DNA of 11,645 nt from DATJXG01 sp035500455 (GCA_035500455.1 DATJXG010000012.1:1-11645); one strand, 5' to 3'. Positions 1-6,566 are shown, numbered from the stretch's first letter. Translations and numbers: made by a program. Notes: generated by a model from the sequence alone, not told the origin.

Positions 1-194
1 CATCAGTTTTGATCGACCAGCGCAAGCGGGGACGGCCCCGCTGCTTATCGCGCCCGCTTTGCGATCTCCTTCGCGTCCTTGTCGATCTCTGCGGGCTACC
101 CGCAACTGCTAACAATTCCGGACCACACCCGCAAAATGAAGGAGGCGGCCGCCTGGCGAAAAATCAAGCCAGACAGCCGCCCGGGCGAACCTGA
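1..194. other. Left-edge intergenic region
   Basis: No convincing gene. Two open frames on the plus strand lack a ribosome binding site and look like chance frames. A 7-bp GC hairpin sits at 25-42 (AGCGGGG, loop ACGG, CCCCGCT) without a T tract on either strand. A smaller hairpin GCGGG-CTA-CCCGC lies at 91-103. Positions 56-94 carry a loose copy of the CTTTGCG/CTCTGCG intergenic phrase that recurs elsewhere in the window. The DGPF gene ending at 195 therefore has nothing visible downstream of it before the edge. Confidence 0.5.
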
Positions 195-569
195 CTATTT
201 GGTGGCAGGGAATTCTCCCGGCGCGTACATCTGGCGGACTTCGGTCTCGCCCTCCCAGCCGGGCCAGTGCTTCTTGTGGAGTTCCATGAATTCCACCGCT
301 CCTTTGATCGCCTCTTCCTTCGACTTCATCTCAAACTGGGCGTAGCCGCCGATCACTTCCTTGGCCTCAGTGAAAGGTCCATCAATCACGCTGACCTTGC
401 CCCCGGAGAGCCGCACGCGGGCGCCCTGCGCAGTTGGAGTGAGACCTCCATTGCCCAGCATCGTGCCCGCCTTCATCGCCTCTTCACCGAGTTTCTGAAT
501 TGCATCCATCAGCTCCTTGGGTGGAGGCCCTTGTTTCTCGGCATGTTTGACAATCATCATGTATCGCAT
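195..569 (-). CDS. YciI/DGPF-domain protein (second paralogue)
   Basis: A 124-residue protein of the YCII-related (DGPF) family, a small ferredoxin-like fold whose members are mostly of unknown function. The family signature is intact: IDGPFTEAKE with DGPF at residues 63-66, followed by GGYAQFEMKS, and a C-terminal EVRQMY strand. The open frame extends further upstream to 692, but the start at 569 is chosen because it is preceded by AAGGAG about 8 bases upstream (581-585 region) and because family members begin with MRYMxIVK. A promoter-like TGTCGA-N17-CGAC element lies at 656-682, leaving a leader of about 80 bases. It is a paralogue of the gene at 698-1141 and reads in the same direction, but the 128-base gap and its own promoter suggest separate transcription. 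In other genomes such genes accompany ECF42 sigma factors; none is visible here. Function of the protein itself is unknown. Confidence 0.92.
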   Translation of the reverse strand: MRYMMIVKHAEKQGPPPKELMDAIQKLGEEAMKAGTMLGNGGLTPTAQGARVRLSGGKVSVIDGPFTEAKEVIGGYAQFEMKSKEEAIKGAVEFMELHKKHWPGWEGETEVRQMYAPGEFPATK

Positions 570-655
570 TGTGCTATCTCCTTTTCTTAGGTTTTGCGTT
601 GTCAGCCGAGTTCCCGGAAGATCACCACCCGCCGGATCTGGGCTTCTATCTGTGC

Positions 656-682
656 GTCGCACCAGCTTTAGCCGGATCGACA
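656..682 (-). promoter_or_regulatory. ECF42-type promoter of the DGPF gene at 195-569
   Basis: On the minus strand TGTCGA occupies 682-677, followed by exactly 17 bases and CGAC at 659-656. The -35 side reads TGTCGATCCGG and the -10 side GGTGCGAC. The same two boxes with the same spacing occur before the next two genes upstream on this strand. Published work on the ECF42 group in Streptomyces, as I recall it, defined TGTCGA (-35) and CGA/TC (-10) as the target and DGPF genes as the regulon. The predicted start of transcription is near 649. Confidence 0.75.
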
Positions 683-697
683 CGGTGAACATTTTTT

Positions 698-1141
698 TTA
701 CGCACGCCGCGGCTGCCGCTTCTTCGCCGCTACCTGCGTGCGCAACCGTTCCTCCTGCTTCCTGACTTCGGGCGTAAGCGCCGGCCCGAAATCTTCCGCC
801 TCGAACACCTGCCGGATCTCAATTTCAGATTCCCCCGGATGCGGGTTGGGGCAGCGTTTCACCCACTCCACCGCTTCTTCCATGGACCGCACCTGCCACA
901 GCCAGTAACCGGCAATCAGTTCCTTGGTCTCGGTAAAAGGCCCATCGATCACCGTCCGCTTCGTTCCCGAAAACCGCACCCGCCTGCCCTTTGCGCTGGC
1001 CTGCAGTCCGTCGGCGGCCAGCAGCACTCCTGCCTTTATCAGCTCTTCATTGAACTTCCCCATTTCCGCCAGCAACTCCGGCGAAGGCATCACCCCTGCC
1101 TCCGACTCCTTGCTCGCCTTCACCATCACCATGCATCGCAT
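698..1141 (-). CDS. YciI/DGPF-domain protein (first paralogue)
   Basis: A 147-residue YCII-related (DGPF) protein. DGPF lies at residues 66-69 within VIDGPFTETKELIAGYW, and the C-terminal strand EIEIRQVFE is typical. The longer open frame begins at 1189, but the start at 1141 has AGGAG 8 bases upstream and gives the family-typical N terminus MRCMVMVK. Compared with its paralogue at 195-569 it has a C-terminal extension ending in a basic tail (KKRQPRR). Its own TGTCGA-N17-CGAC promoter sits at 1204-1230, overlapping the last codons of the membrane-protein gene upstream. The 5' leader contains two copies of a 10-base direct repeat (1161-1185). Family membership is clear; biochemical activity is unknown. 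Enzymatic roles have been shown for only a few YciI proteins and cannot be assigned here. Confidence 0.92.
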   Translation of the reverse strand: MRCMVMVKASKESEAGVMPSPELLAEMGKFNEELIKAGVLLAADGLQASAKGRRVRFSGTKRTVIDGPFTETKELIAGYWLWQVRSMEEAVEWVKRCPNPHPGESEIEIRQVFEAEDFGPALTPEVRKQEERLRTQVAAKKRQPRRA

Positions 1142-1160
1142 TGCAGGTCTCCTGTCACGT

Positions 1161-1185
1161 TTAAGATGAGTCAACTTAAGATGAG
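1161..1185 (-). repeat. Direct repeat in the leader of the DGPF gene
   Basis: TTAAGATGAG occurs at 1161-1170 and again at 1176-1185 (plus-strand reading), a 15-base period with spacer TCAAC. It lies between the predicted transcription start near 1197 and the ribosome binding site near 1150, so it would be part of the mRNA leader. It could be a protein-binding site or just a local duplication. Confidence 0.6.
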
Positions 1186-1193
1186 CCAAACCT

Positions 1194-1613
1194 CTACTCT
1201 AACGTCGAACCGCGGCCTTCCGGATCGACACGTCCCGAATCTTTTTTCTCTGCGTCCGCGGCTGCGAACGCCTCCCGCGACAACGCCGTCCCGGCCATTA
1301 CCAGAATCAGCGGCCACGATGACGCCAGCATCAGGGGAAACACCGCCCGAAGAAACCGCTCATAGTTGGCGCCACATGCCCGCGATACTTGCGAAGTTGC
1401 CAGAACCACGGTAGGAGCGACCCCCAGCCCCTGCCCCGAGATCGCGCCAAAGAAGTGTTTCGCCTGCGCCGCGGCCTGATCCAGGCGCCCCCAGAAGATG
1501 ACCATTCCCAGCCCGATCAGCACGACCCCCGCCACAGTCCGGGCGCATCCCAGGTTGATACCTACACAGCCAAGCCGGCTCACTGCGCCGCGTCTCAAGA
1601 ATCCCTGCCGCAT
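1194..1613 (-). CDS. Small two-helix membrane protein, function unknown
   Basis: A 139-residue hydrophobic protein I do not recognise. Two membrane segments are visible: residues about 27-42 (TVAGVVLIGLGMVIFW) and 91-110 (VFPLMLASSWPLILVMAGTA), separated by about 48 residues rich in Ala, Gly and Gln and followed by a charged C-terminal tail. The start at 1613 is preferred over 1640 because GGGAGG lies 7 bases before it (1621-1626); the upstream ATG has no such site. Overlapping open frames on both strands make the coding call less than certain. Support comes from the TGTCGA-N17-CGAC promoter placed correctly at 1662-1688, the same type that precedes the two DGPF genes just downstream. It is therefore inferred to be co-regulated with them. 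Confidence 0.65.
   Translation of the reverse strand: MRQGFLRRGAVSRLGCVGINLGCARTVAGVVLIGLGMVIFWGRLDQAAAQAKHFFGAISGQGLGVAPTVVLATSQVSRACGANYERFLRAVFPLMLASSWPLILVMAGTALSREAFAAADAEKKDSGRVDPEGRGSTLE
1204..1230 (-). promoter_or_regulatory. ECF42-type promoter of the DGPF gene at 698-1141
   Basis: On the minus strand TGTCGA lies at 1230-1225, then 17 bases, then CGAC at 1207-1204. The first eleven bases, TGTCGATCCGG, are identical to those of the promoter at 656-682, and the -10 side reads GGTTCGAC. The element overlaps the 3' end of the membrane-protein gene (stop at 1194). A transcript start near 1197 would give a leader of about 55 bases. Confidence 0.77.
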
Positions 1614-1661
1614 TGCCGTCCCTCCCAGTTCCGAGGGCATCTCTCATGCCTTCATCTACTT

Positions 1662-1688
1662 GTCGAACCGGGGCATACGAAATCGACA
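1662..1688 (-). promoter_or_regulatory. ECF42-type promoter of the membrane-protein gene
   Basis: On the minus strand TGTCGA lies at 1688-1683, then 17 bases, then CGAC at 1665-1662. The -10 side reads GGTTCGAC, the same octamer as in the promoter at 1204-1230. The predicted transcription start is near 1655, giving a leader of about 42 bases to the start at 1613. It is the third member of the set and the first to differ just after the hexamer (TGTCGATTTCG instead of TGTCGATCCGG). Confidence 0.72.
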
Positions 1689-2067
1689 GGAATGCGGACC
1701 GATCTTGAAATAAACAACCCAGACGGAAATCACCCTCCACGCGCAAAGCCCAAGCAAGCCCAACAAACTGAAATCCTCGGCGTTCTCAGTGGTCGTTCTA
1801 CGCGCCCTCGGCGTTTTTGGGATTTGTGTTTTTGTCTCCGGCAAATAGCCTCAAAACGCCGAGTTCGCAAAGAAACTCCGCCGAGTTCACAAAGAGTGAA
1901 GGCTCGACCTTACGCTTCAGGTTTTGACTACTCCAACTTCTGTGGACGACGACATCCCACAGCGCTACAATGGCGCCGTCCAACCGACTGCCCAGCACAC
2001 CAGGGAAATGTGTGATCCGGGCCGAACCCATCTGCTGGGCCGCCACAATCTCAGATCGAGGTGTCCG
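1689..2067. other. Intergenic region with opposed repeat copies
   Basis: This gap separates divergent genes. I see no supported gene in it, although several short frames cross it. Positions 1780-1898 carry two copies of the window's recurrent intergenic phrase in opposite orientation. Their arms CTCGGCGTTTT (1807-1817) and AAAACGCCGAG (1853-1863) form a perfect 11-bp inverted repeat with a 35-base loop. The minus-strand arm continues as TTCTTTGCG-AA-CTCGGCG and then CTTTGTG-AA-CTCGGCGG. The right part (1924-2067) contains the likely promoter of the secreted-protein gene. Confidence 0.55.
1943..1971 (+). promoter_or_regulatory. Possible sigma-70 promoter of the secreted-protein gene
   Basis: TACAAT at 1966-1971 is a good -10 box; TGGACG at 1943-1948 with a 17-base spacer is a weaker -35. 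Transcription would start near 1978, about 90 bases before the ATG at 2068. Confidence 0.35.
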
Positions 2068-2850
2068 ATGAGAAGAGTCCTTTCCGGAATACTCCTGCTG
2101 CTCGCTTCAGGGATGGTTTTTGCTCAAACTCCCTTCGATGGAACCTGGATGGTCAAACTCGATAGCGCCAAGTTCCCCACCAAGCCCGACAAATATGTGC
2201 TCAGCAACAACATGTACGAGTGCCTCACCTGCGTCCCTAAGATCTCGGTGAAAGCCGACGGGACAGATCAGAAGGTCACCGGGCATCCCTACTACGACAC
2301 CATGGCGGTCCACATCGTGAACGCCAGCTCGGTCGAGATCGTTCAGAAGAAAGACGGAAAAGTCATGTTCACTGACACCGCCACGGTCGCGGATGACGGA
2401 AAGAAGCTGAACGAGAAGTTCACCGATTCCACCGGCACGCAGCCGGTGAACGGAGAGGTTACATCCGCGCGCGTCGCTCCCGGCCCCGCCGGCTCGCACG
2501 CTCTGTCGGGCTCGTGGCGCACCGAGAAAGTCGAGAGCATCTCCGACAACGGCCTGAAGGTGACCTATCAGGGCACCGAGAATGGTCTCAAGATGTCCGA
2601 CCCCAACGGCAACAGCTACGATGCCAAGTTCGACGGCAAGTTCTATCCCATCGAGGGCGATCCCGGCCACACCATGGTTTCGCTGAAGCGGATCTCAGAC
2701 GACACCGTCGAAGAAACCGACCAGCGCGACGGAAAGATCGTCGGCGTCAGCCGCATGACGGTATCGAAGGATGGCAAATCCATCTCCGTCGATTATTCCG
2801 ACAAGCTGCACGGCACCCGCACCACATACAGGATGGAGAAGCAGTCTTAA
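2068..2850 (+). CDS. Secreted two-domain beta-rich protein, function unknown
   Basis: A 260-residue exported protein. Residues 1-19 (MRRVLSGILLLLASGMVFA) form a signal peptide with cleavage likely before Gln20. The mature part appears to be two similar beta-rich halves: one opening with FDGTWMVKLDSAKF (residue 23 on) and one opening with LSGSWRTEKVE (about residue 149). This FDGTW/SGSW pattern resembles lipocalin-like secreted proteins common in acidobacteria. A CxxC pair (Cys52, Cys55) sits in the first half and could form a disulfide or bind a metal. The start at 2068 is chosen over an upstream ATG at 1924 because GAGGTG lies 6 bases before it and because it yields the signal peptide. The next gene, a membrane kinase with a periplasmic propeller, begins 102 bases downstream but has its own -10 box, and a hairpin lies between them. 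Confidence 0.88.
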   Translation: MRRVLSGILLLLASGMVFAQTPFDGTWMVKLDSAKFPTKPDKYVLSNNMYECLTCVPKISVKADGTDQKVTGHPYYDTMAVHIVNASSVEIVQKKDGKVMFTDTATVADDGKKLNEKFTDSTGTQPVNGEVTSARVAPGPAGSHALSGSWRTEKVESISDNGLKVTYQGTENGLKMSDPNGNSYDAKFDGKFYPIEGDPGHTMVSLKRISDDTVEETDQRDGKIVGVSRMTVSKDGKSISVDYSDKLHGTRTTYRMEKQS

Positions 2851-2859
2851 GTCGCTGGC

Positions 2860-2905
2860 CGCGCCTTTCTACCTTCCGGCCAGGCGGGAAGGCGCGTTCT
2901 TGCTC
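2860..2905 (+). terminator. Possible terminator after the secreted-protein gene
   Basis: CGCGCCTT (2860-2867) and AAGGCGCG (2889-2896) form a perfect 8-bp stem, with an alternative inner stem CCTTCC/GGAAGG (2872-2877 with 2887-2892). The tail TTCTTGCT is only moderately T-rich. It starts 10 bases after the stop codon at 2848-2850. Confidence 0.4.
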
Positions 2906-2935
2906 CCCTTCCGGAGTGATTTTCGCCTGCAAGGT

Positions 2936-2941
2936 TATAAT
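2936..2941 (+). promoter_or_regulatory. -10 box immediately upstream of the kinase gene
   Basis: A perfect TATAAT at 2936-2941 ends 11 bases before the kinase ATG at 2953. No good -35 is present at the expected spacing. Transcription from it would begin near 2948, leaving a leader of about 5 bases, and the bases between (TCGTCCCCACTC) contain no Shine-Dalgarno sequence. This suggests leaderless or near-leaderless translation. Confidence 0.55.
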
Positions 2942-2952
2942 CGTCCCCACTC

Positions 2953-5535
2953 ATGCCCATCACCTCCGGCGCTAAACTCGGCCCCTACGAGATCGTTGAC
3001 CTGCTGGGCGCGGGAGGCATGGGCGAGGTCTATCGCGCCCGCGACTCTCGCCTCAAGCGCGAAGTAGCCATCAAAGTTTTGCCCCAGGCCCTTTCTCTCG
3101 ACGGCGACCGCCTGCACCGCTTCGAGCAGGAAGCCCTGGCTACCGCCGCACTCAACCACCCCAACATTCTGGCCGTCTTCGATATCGGTGCCAGCAATGG
3201 CTCGCCGTACGCGGTTTCGGAGTTGCTCGAGGGCGAGACTCTGCGCGAGCGTCTGCGCAGCGGCCCGCTTTCTGTCCGCCGTACCTTGGATTACGCCCTG
3301 CAAATCGCCCATGGCCTGGCTGCGGCCCACGAAAAGGGCATTATCCATCGTGACCTCAAACCGGAGAACCTGTTCATCACCAAGGATGGCCGGGTAAAGA
3401 TTCTGGATTTCGGCCTGGCCAAGCTCACGCAGCCCGAAAGCGGCGCGCACAGCACTTTACCGACTGCCACCCACGGCACCGAAGCCGGCATTGTTCTTGG
3501 CACGGCCGGTTACATGTCTCCCGAGCAGGTGCGCGGGTCAACGGTTGACGCCCGCTCCGACATCTTCGCCTTCGGGGCGATCCTCTACGAGATGCTTTCC
3601 GGCAAGCGCGCGTTTCACGGCGAGTCTCCCGCCGACACCATGAGCGCCATCCTCAAGGAAGACCCGCCCGACCTCAGCGAAACCAATCGCAACATCTCCC
3701 CTGCGCTGGAGCGCATCGTGCATCACTGCCTCGAAAAGAATCCCGAGGCCCGCTTCCATTCCGCCAGCGACATCGCCTTCGATCTCGAACATCTCTCCGG
3801 CGCTTCCGGTTCTACCAGCCGCCTCAAGTCGGTGGAGGCGGGCCCGCCCCGCCGCAAACTCCTGATCGCACTCGCCACGGCTGCGGTGCTGGCGCTGGCA
3901 ATGCTTGCCATCGGCTGGGCAGTCGGCAAAGGCGGCGAGCACGCGTCTCAGGCTGAATATAAGCAGATCACCTTCCGCACCGGCTCCATCGGGCATGCGC
4001 GCTTCACTCCCGACGGCAGCATTGTTTACAGCGCCGCATGGGAAGGCGGCGACAGCCAGCTCTACATGGCCCGCACCGATGATCCTGGCGCCCGCGAACT
4101 GGGTCTGAAGGATGCGGAACTGCTTTCCATCTCCAAGAGCGGAGAGCTGGCGGTGCGCCTCAAGACCGTCTATTTCAGCGGTTACGCCAGAGCCGGAACG
4201 CTGGCGCGCGTTCCTCTGAGCGGCGGCACGCCGCGCGAAGTGCTGGACAACGTGCAGGACGCGGACTGGGCGGCGAACGGCGAAAAGATGGCGGTGGTGC
4301 GCTACGCCCGGCAGGACAACCACTGGCGCCTGGAGTATCCCATCGGCAAGGTTTTGTTCGACAGCATCAACTGGATCAGCAATCCCAAGATTTCGCCCGA
4401 CGGCAAGTGGGTGGCTTTTGCCGACCATCAGAATGCTGGCGGCGACGACCAGGGGGCCATTGCAGTGATCCCCGCCGACGGCAGCGGCCAGGAAAAAATC
4501 CTCACCTCCGGCTGGACCTCGGAGGAAGGGGTGCTTTGGTCTCCGGCGGGCGATGAGATCTGGTTTGCGGCCAGCACCAGCGGCAGCGCCGCCAACCCGC
4601 GCGCTGTGACCCTTTCGGGCAAAGTGCGCAGTATCACCAACGTTCCCGGAGGACTGTGGCTCGAAGACCTGCGCAATGGAGTGGGGCTGGTGGTGTCCCA
4701 CCAGGAACGGCTGGGGATCCGGGGCGTGGCGCCGGGGGCGAAAACGGAGCGCGAGCTGGGGTGGTTCGGATGGTCCATCCTGCGCGATATCAGTCTCGAC
4801 GGCCGGAAAATTCTCTTCGAAGAAGAAGGCGATGGCGGCGGGCCTAATTACACCGTCTTCCTGCGCGACACCGATGGATCACCGCCGTCGCGCATCGGCG
4901 AAGGCATGGGCCTGGCCATTTCTCCCGACACAAACTGGGTCATCACCAAGCCCGCCAAGGGCGGTCCCCTGAGCGTGGTGCCGACGGGCGCGGGCGAGTC
5001 CCGCCAGCTTACCCACGATGCCATCAGCTACGGTGTGGTCCGCTGGCTGCCGGACGGCAAGCACCTGTTGGCCTCCGGCATTGAAGCCGGCCACGGCGCG
5101 CGAGACTACCTGATCGATCTGAGCAATGGCGACTCCAAGCCCGTCACTCCTGAGGGCATCTCCGGCGTGCATCTCTCGCCCGACGCGAAAAGTACCGCGG
5201 TTCTCGGCCCCGATGGCAAGTGGGGAGTCTGGGACCTGGAGGGCAGCAGCATCCGCCCCATCCCGGGCCTGGATTCGAGCTTTTACGTCACCGGCTGGAC
5301 GCCGGACGGCAAATCGGTGCAGGTCGCCTCCGGCCGCGCCAACGAAAAAACCGCGAAGGTTTACAACGTAAATGTCGTTACCGGAAAGATGGATTTGTGG
5401 AAGGTCTTCGGGGCTGACGCAGTCGCGGGAATCTCCCGAGTCGGCGTGCCTCGCTTTTCAAGCGATGGATCGGCCTATGCCTTCGTGTACGCGGAAGTCC
5501 TATCGCAAGCCTACGTGGTCACGGGATTGAAGTAG
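2953..5535 (+). CDS. Transmembrane Ser/Thr protein kinase with TolB-like propeller
   Basis: An 860-residue Hanks-type (PknB-like) kinase. The cytoplasmic kinase domain spans about residues 10-280: glycine loop GAGGMGEVY (19-27), catalytic lysine in VAIKV (Lys41), helix-C Glu near 60, catalytic loop HRDLKPEN (132-139), DFG (152-154), and GTAGYMSPEQVRG (183-195). All key residues are present, so it should be active and, having the RD arginine, probably regulated by activation-loop phosphorylation. One membrane helix follows at about 301-324 after the Pro-Arg-Arg. Residues 330-860 form an extracytoplasmic region with repeated blade motifs such as SPDGKWVAF, LPDGKHLLASG and TPDGKSVQVASG, typical of TolB/WD40-like beta-propellers. 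The protein is inferred to sense an extracellular or periplasmic signal through the propeller. This architecture is frequent in acidobacteria. The substrate is unknown. The start is supported by homology of MPITSGAKLGPYEI to kinase N termini, not by a ribosome binding site. Confidence 0.97.
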   Translation: MPITSGAKLGPYEIVDLLGAGGMGEVYRARDSRLKREVAIKVLPQALSLDGDRLHRFEQEALATAALNHPNILAVFDIGASNGSPYAVSELLEGETLRERLRSGPLSVRRTLDYALQIAHGLAAAHEKGIIHRDLKPENLFITKDGRVKILDFGLAKLTQPESGAHSTLPTATHGTEAGIVLGTAGYMSPEQVRGSTVDARSDIFAFGAILYEMLSGKRAFHGESPADTMSAILKEDPPDLSETNRNISPALERIVHHCLEKNPEARFHSASDIAFDLEHLSGASGSTSRLKSVEAGPPRRKLLIALATAAVLALAMLAIGWAVGKGGEHASQAEYKQITFRTGSIGHARFTPDGSIVYSAAWEGGDSQLYMARTDDPGARELGLKDAELLSISKSGELAVRLKTVYFSGYARAGTLARVPLSGGTPREVLDNVQDADWAANGEKMAVVRYARQDNHWRLEYPIGKVLFDSINWISNPKISPDGKWVAFADHQNAGGDDQGAIAVIPADGSGQEKILTSGWTSEEGVLWSPAGDEIWFAASTSGSAANPRAVTLSGKVRSITNVPGGLWLEDLRNGVGLVVSHQERLGIRGVAPGAKTERELGWFGWSILRDISLDGRKILFEEEGDGGGPNYTVFLRDTDGSPPSRIGEGMGLAISPDTNWVITKPAKGGPLSVVPTGAGESRQLTHDAISYGVVRWLPDGKHLLASGIEAGHGARDYLIDLSNGDSKPVTPEGISGVHLSPDAKSTAVLGPDGKWGVWDLEGSSIRPIPGLDSSFYVTGWTPDGKSVQVASGRANEKTAKVYNVNVVTGKMDLWKVFGADAVAGISRVGVPRFSSDGSAYAFVYAEVLSQAYVVTGLK

Positions 5536-5556
5536 GTTTTCTTGCGCCGTTTGCGA

Positions 5557-5585
5557 TCTTTGCGGAAGAAAAATCGCCGCAAAGA
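5557..5585 (+). terminator. Hairpin after the kinase gene
   Basis: TCTTTGCGG (5557-5565) and CCGCAAAGA (5577-5585) form a perfect 9-bp stem with an 11-base A-rich loop, 22 bases after the kinase stop codon. There is no T tract, so factor-independent termination is doubtful. The arms are also a copy of the CTTTGCG intergenic phrase seen elsewhere in the window. Confidence 0.4.
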
Positions 5586-5646
5586 GTGTGGAGCATTGGC
5601 GGGACATCGCGGTTGGAGCAAACTGACCCGGCACATCAAACCAGGA

Positions 5647-5670
5647 AGGCCGAATCTTTCGATCCGGCCT
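5647..5670 (-). terminator. Hairpin after the BON-domain gene
   Basis: AGGCCG (5647-5652) pairs with CGGCCT (5665-5670), extended inward past one mismatch by ATC/GAT, with a 4-base loop. On the minus strand it begins 15 bases after the stop codon of the BON gene and is followed by TCCTGGTTTG. It is a plausible terminator although the T-rich tail is weak. Confidence 0.45.
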
Positions 5671-5684
5671 CCCCAGCGGTTCAC

Positions 5685-6230
5685 TTACGATCCGGCAACC
5701 TGCAAATTATTGGTCACTGAGAACGCACCGGATACGCCCTTGGCGCGAATACCGGCGACATCTTTGTCAGCCTGATTGTCCACCTGGCCCACCAGCGTAA
5801 TTTGCCCGTTGTCCACCAGAATGTGGATCGATTGCACGGCTTGCCAGGAGTACTTGGTCAACTGCGGCGCGCCGTAAATCGCGCGGAAGGCCTCGCGGCG
5901 AATGCGGTCGTCATTGGGAGAAAGCGGCAGCACCTTGATCTGGTTGTCCACCCGCTCCACACCTTCGATCCTCTTCACTACATTCTCAGCGTCCGATTTC
6001 AGCGTAGGCCGCGTGACTTCACCCATCAGCGTGACCACGCCCGAAGGATCGACCTTGTATGAGAGAAAATCGAACACTCCGTAGTAGGGCAGCAACAGCA
6101 ACTGGTGCCGCACTTCTGTTGTGACCCGCTCTAGCGCGCGAGAGCTGAGCTGGTCGCGATTCATGTTCTGTGCGGCGGCGGTAGTCGCCATGACTGCAGC
6201 AAGCAGGGCCAACAACATTGTCTTCTTCAT
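5685..6230 (-). CDS. Secreted double BON-domain protein
   Basis: A 181-residue exported protein. Residues 1-20 (MKKTMLLALLAAVMATTAAA) are a signal peptide with cleavage before Gln21. Two BON domains follow. BON1 (about 36-102) contains the DPSGVVTLMGEV strand-turn and GVERVDNQIKV. BON2 (about 107-178) contains DNGQITLVGQVDNQADKDVA and GVSGAFSVTNNLQV. BON domains are alpha/beta modules in periplasmic proteins such as OsmY, thought to associate with membranes or phospholipids; an envelope-stress or envelope-maintenance role is inferred. The start is well supported by AAGGAGAG about 7 bases upstream. It converges with the kinase gene, with hairpins for each between them. A second domain lacking the full set of conserved glycines is not obvious; both look intact. 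Confidence 0.93.
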   Translation of the reverse strand: MKKTMLLALLAAVMATTAAAQNMNRDQLSSRALERVTTEVRHQLLLLPYYGVFDFLSYKVDPSGVVTLMGEVTRPTLKSDAENVVKRIEGVERVDNQIKVLPLSPNDDRIRREAFRAIYGAPQLTKYSWQAVQSIHILVDNGQITLVGQVDNQADKDVAGIRAKGVSGAFSVTNNLQVAGS

Positions 6231-6566
6231 AAAATTCTCTCCTTGTCTGAGAATTCCGCTGTCTAGCGTATTGGGGCCCGGCGGGATCGCCCGTGCATAA
6301 AATCTTCCCCCTAGTAGATGTCAATCGTCAATTCACTGTTGCAAGGAAAAAGCGGATTTCGCTGTGACCGAGGGGAAAACCGGGAGATTGCGTTCCAGGA
6401 TCGGACGAATGAGATTAGCGGAAGCCGGCCTTTCGCCCTTCGAACTACACAGAGGAGAAGCACCCTCCCGAAGATTCAAGATGACGACTCTCCCCGCCCT
6501 TGGCGGATTTCTCTGCGCCCTCAGTGCTTTAAGATTTGGGGGTTCAACCTTCGATAATGCCGCGGG
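6231..6566. other. Intergenic region upstream of the BON gene
   Basis: No supported gene; two short plus-strand frames here lack ribosome binding sites. On the minus strand two -35-like hexamers lie in tandem, TTGACG and TTGACA, from the repeat GTCAATCGTCAAT at 6329-6342 or nearby, about 100 bases before the BON ATG. No clear -10 can be fixed. At 6509-6537 there is a 29-base copy of the window's recurrent intergenic phrase, 23 of 29 identical to the copy at 7650-7678. Confidence 0.45.

Noticed and set aside
80..106. A TGTCGA hexamer on the plus strand as a fourth ECF42-type promoter
   Set aside because: The box at the expected 17-base spacing reads CAAC instead of CGAC, it points toward the 3' end of the DGPF gene on the other strand, and no gene follows it.
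4341..4363. TGTCGA on the minus strand inside the kinase gene
   Set aside because: No CGAC or CGTC follows at the right spacing, and it lies within a coding sequence with no antisense gene.
3538..4701. A 387-codon open frame on the minus strand opposite the kinase gene
   Set aside because: It is a shadow of the high-GC kinase coding sequence. Its composition is Arg/Gly/Ala-rich and featureless, with no recognisable domain, while the plus-strand kinase motifs are unambiguous.
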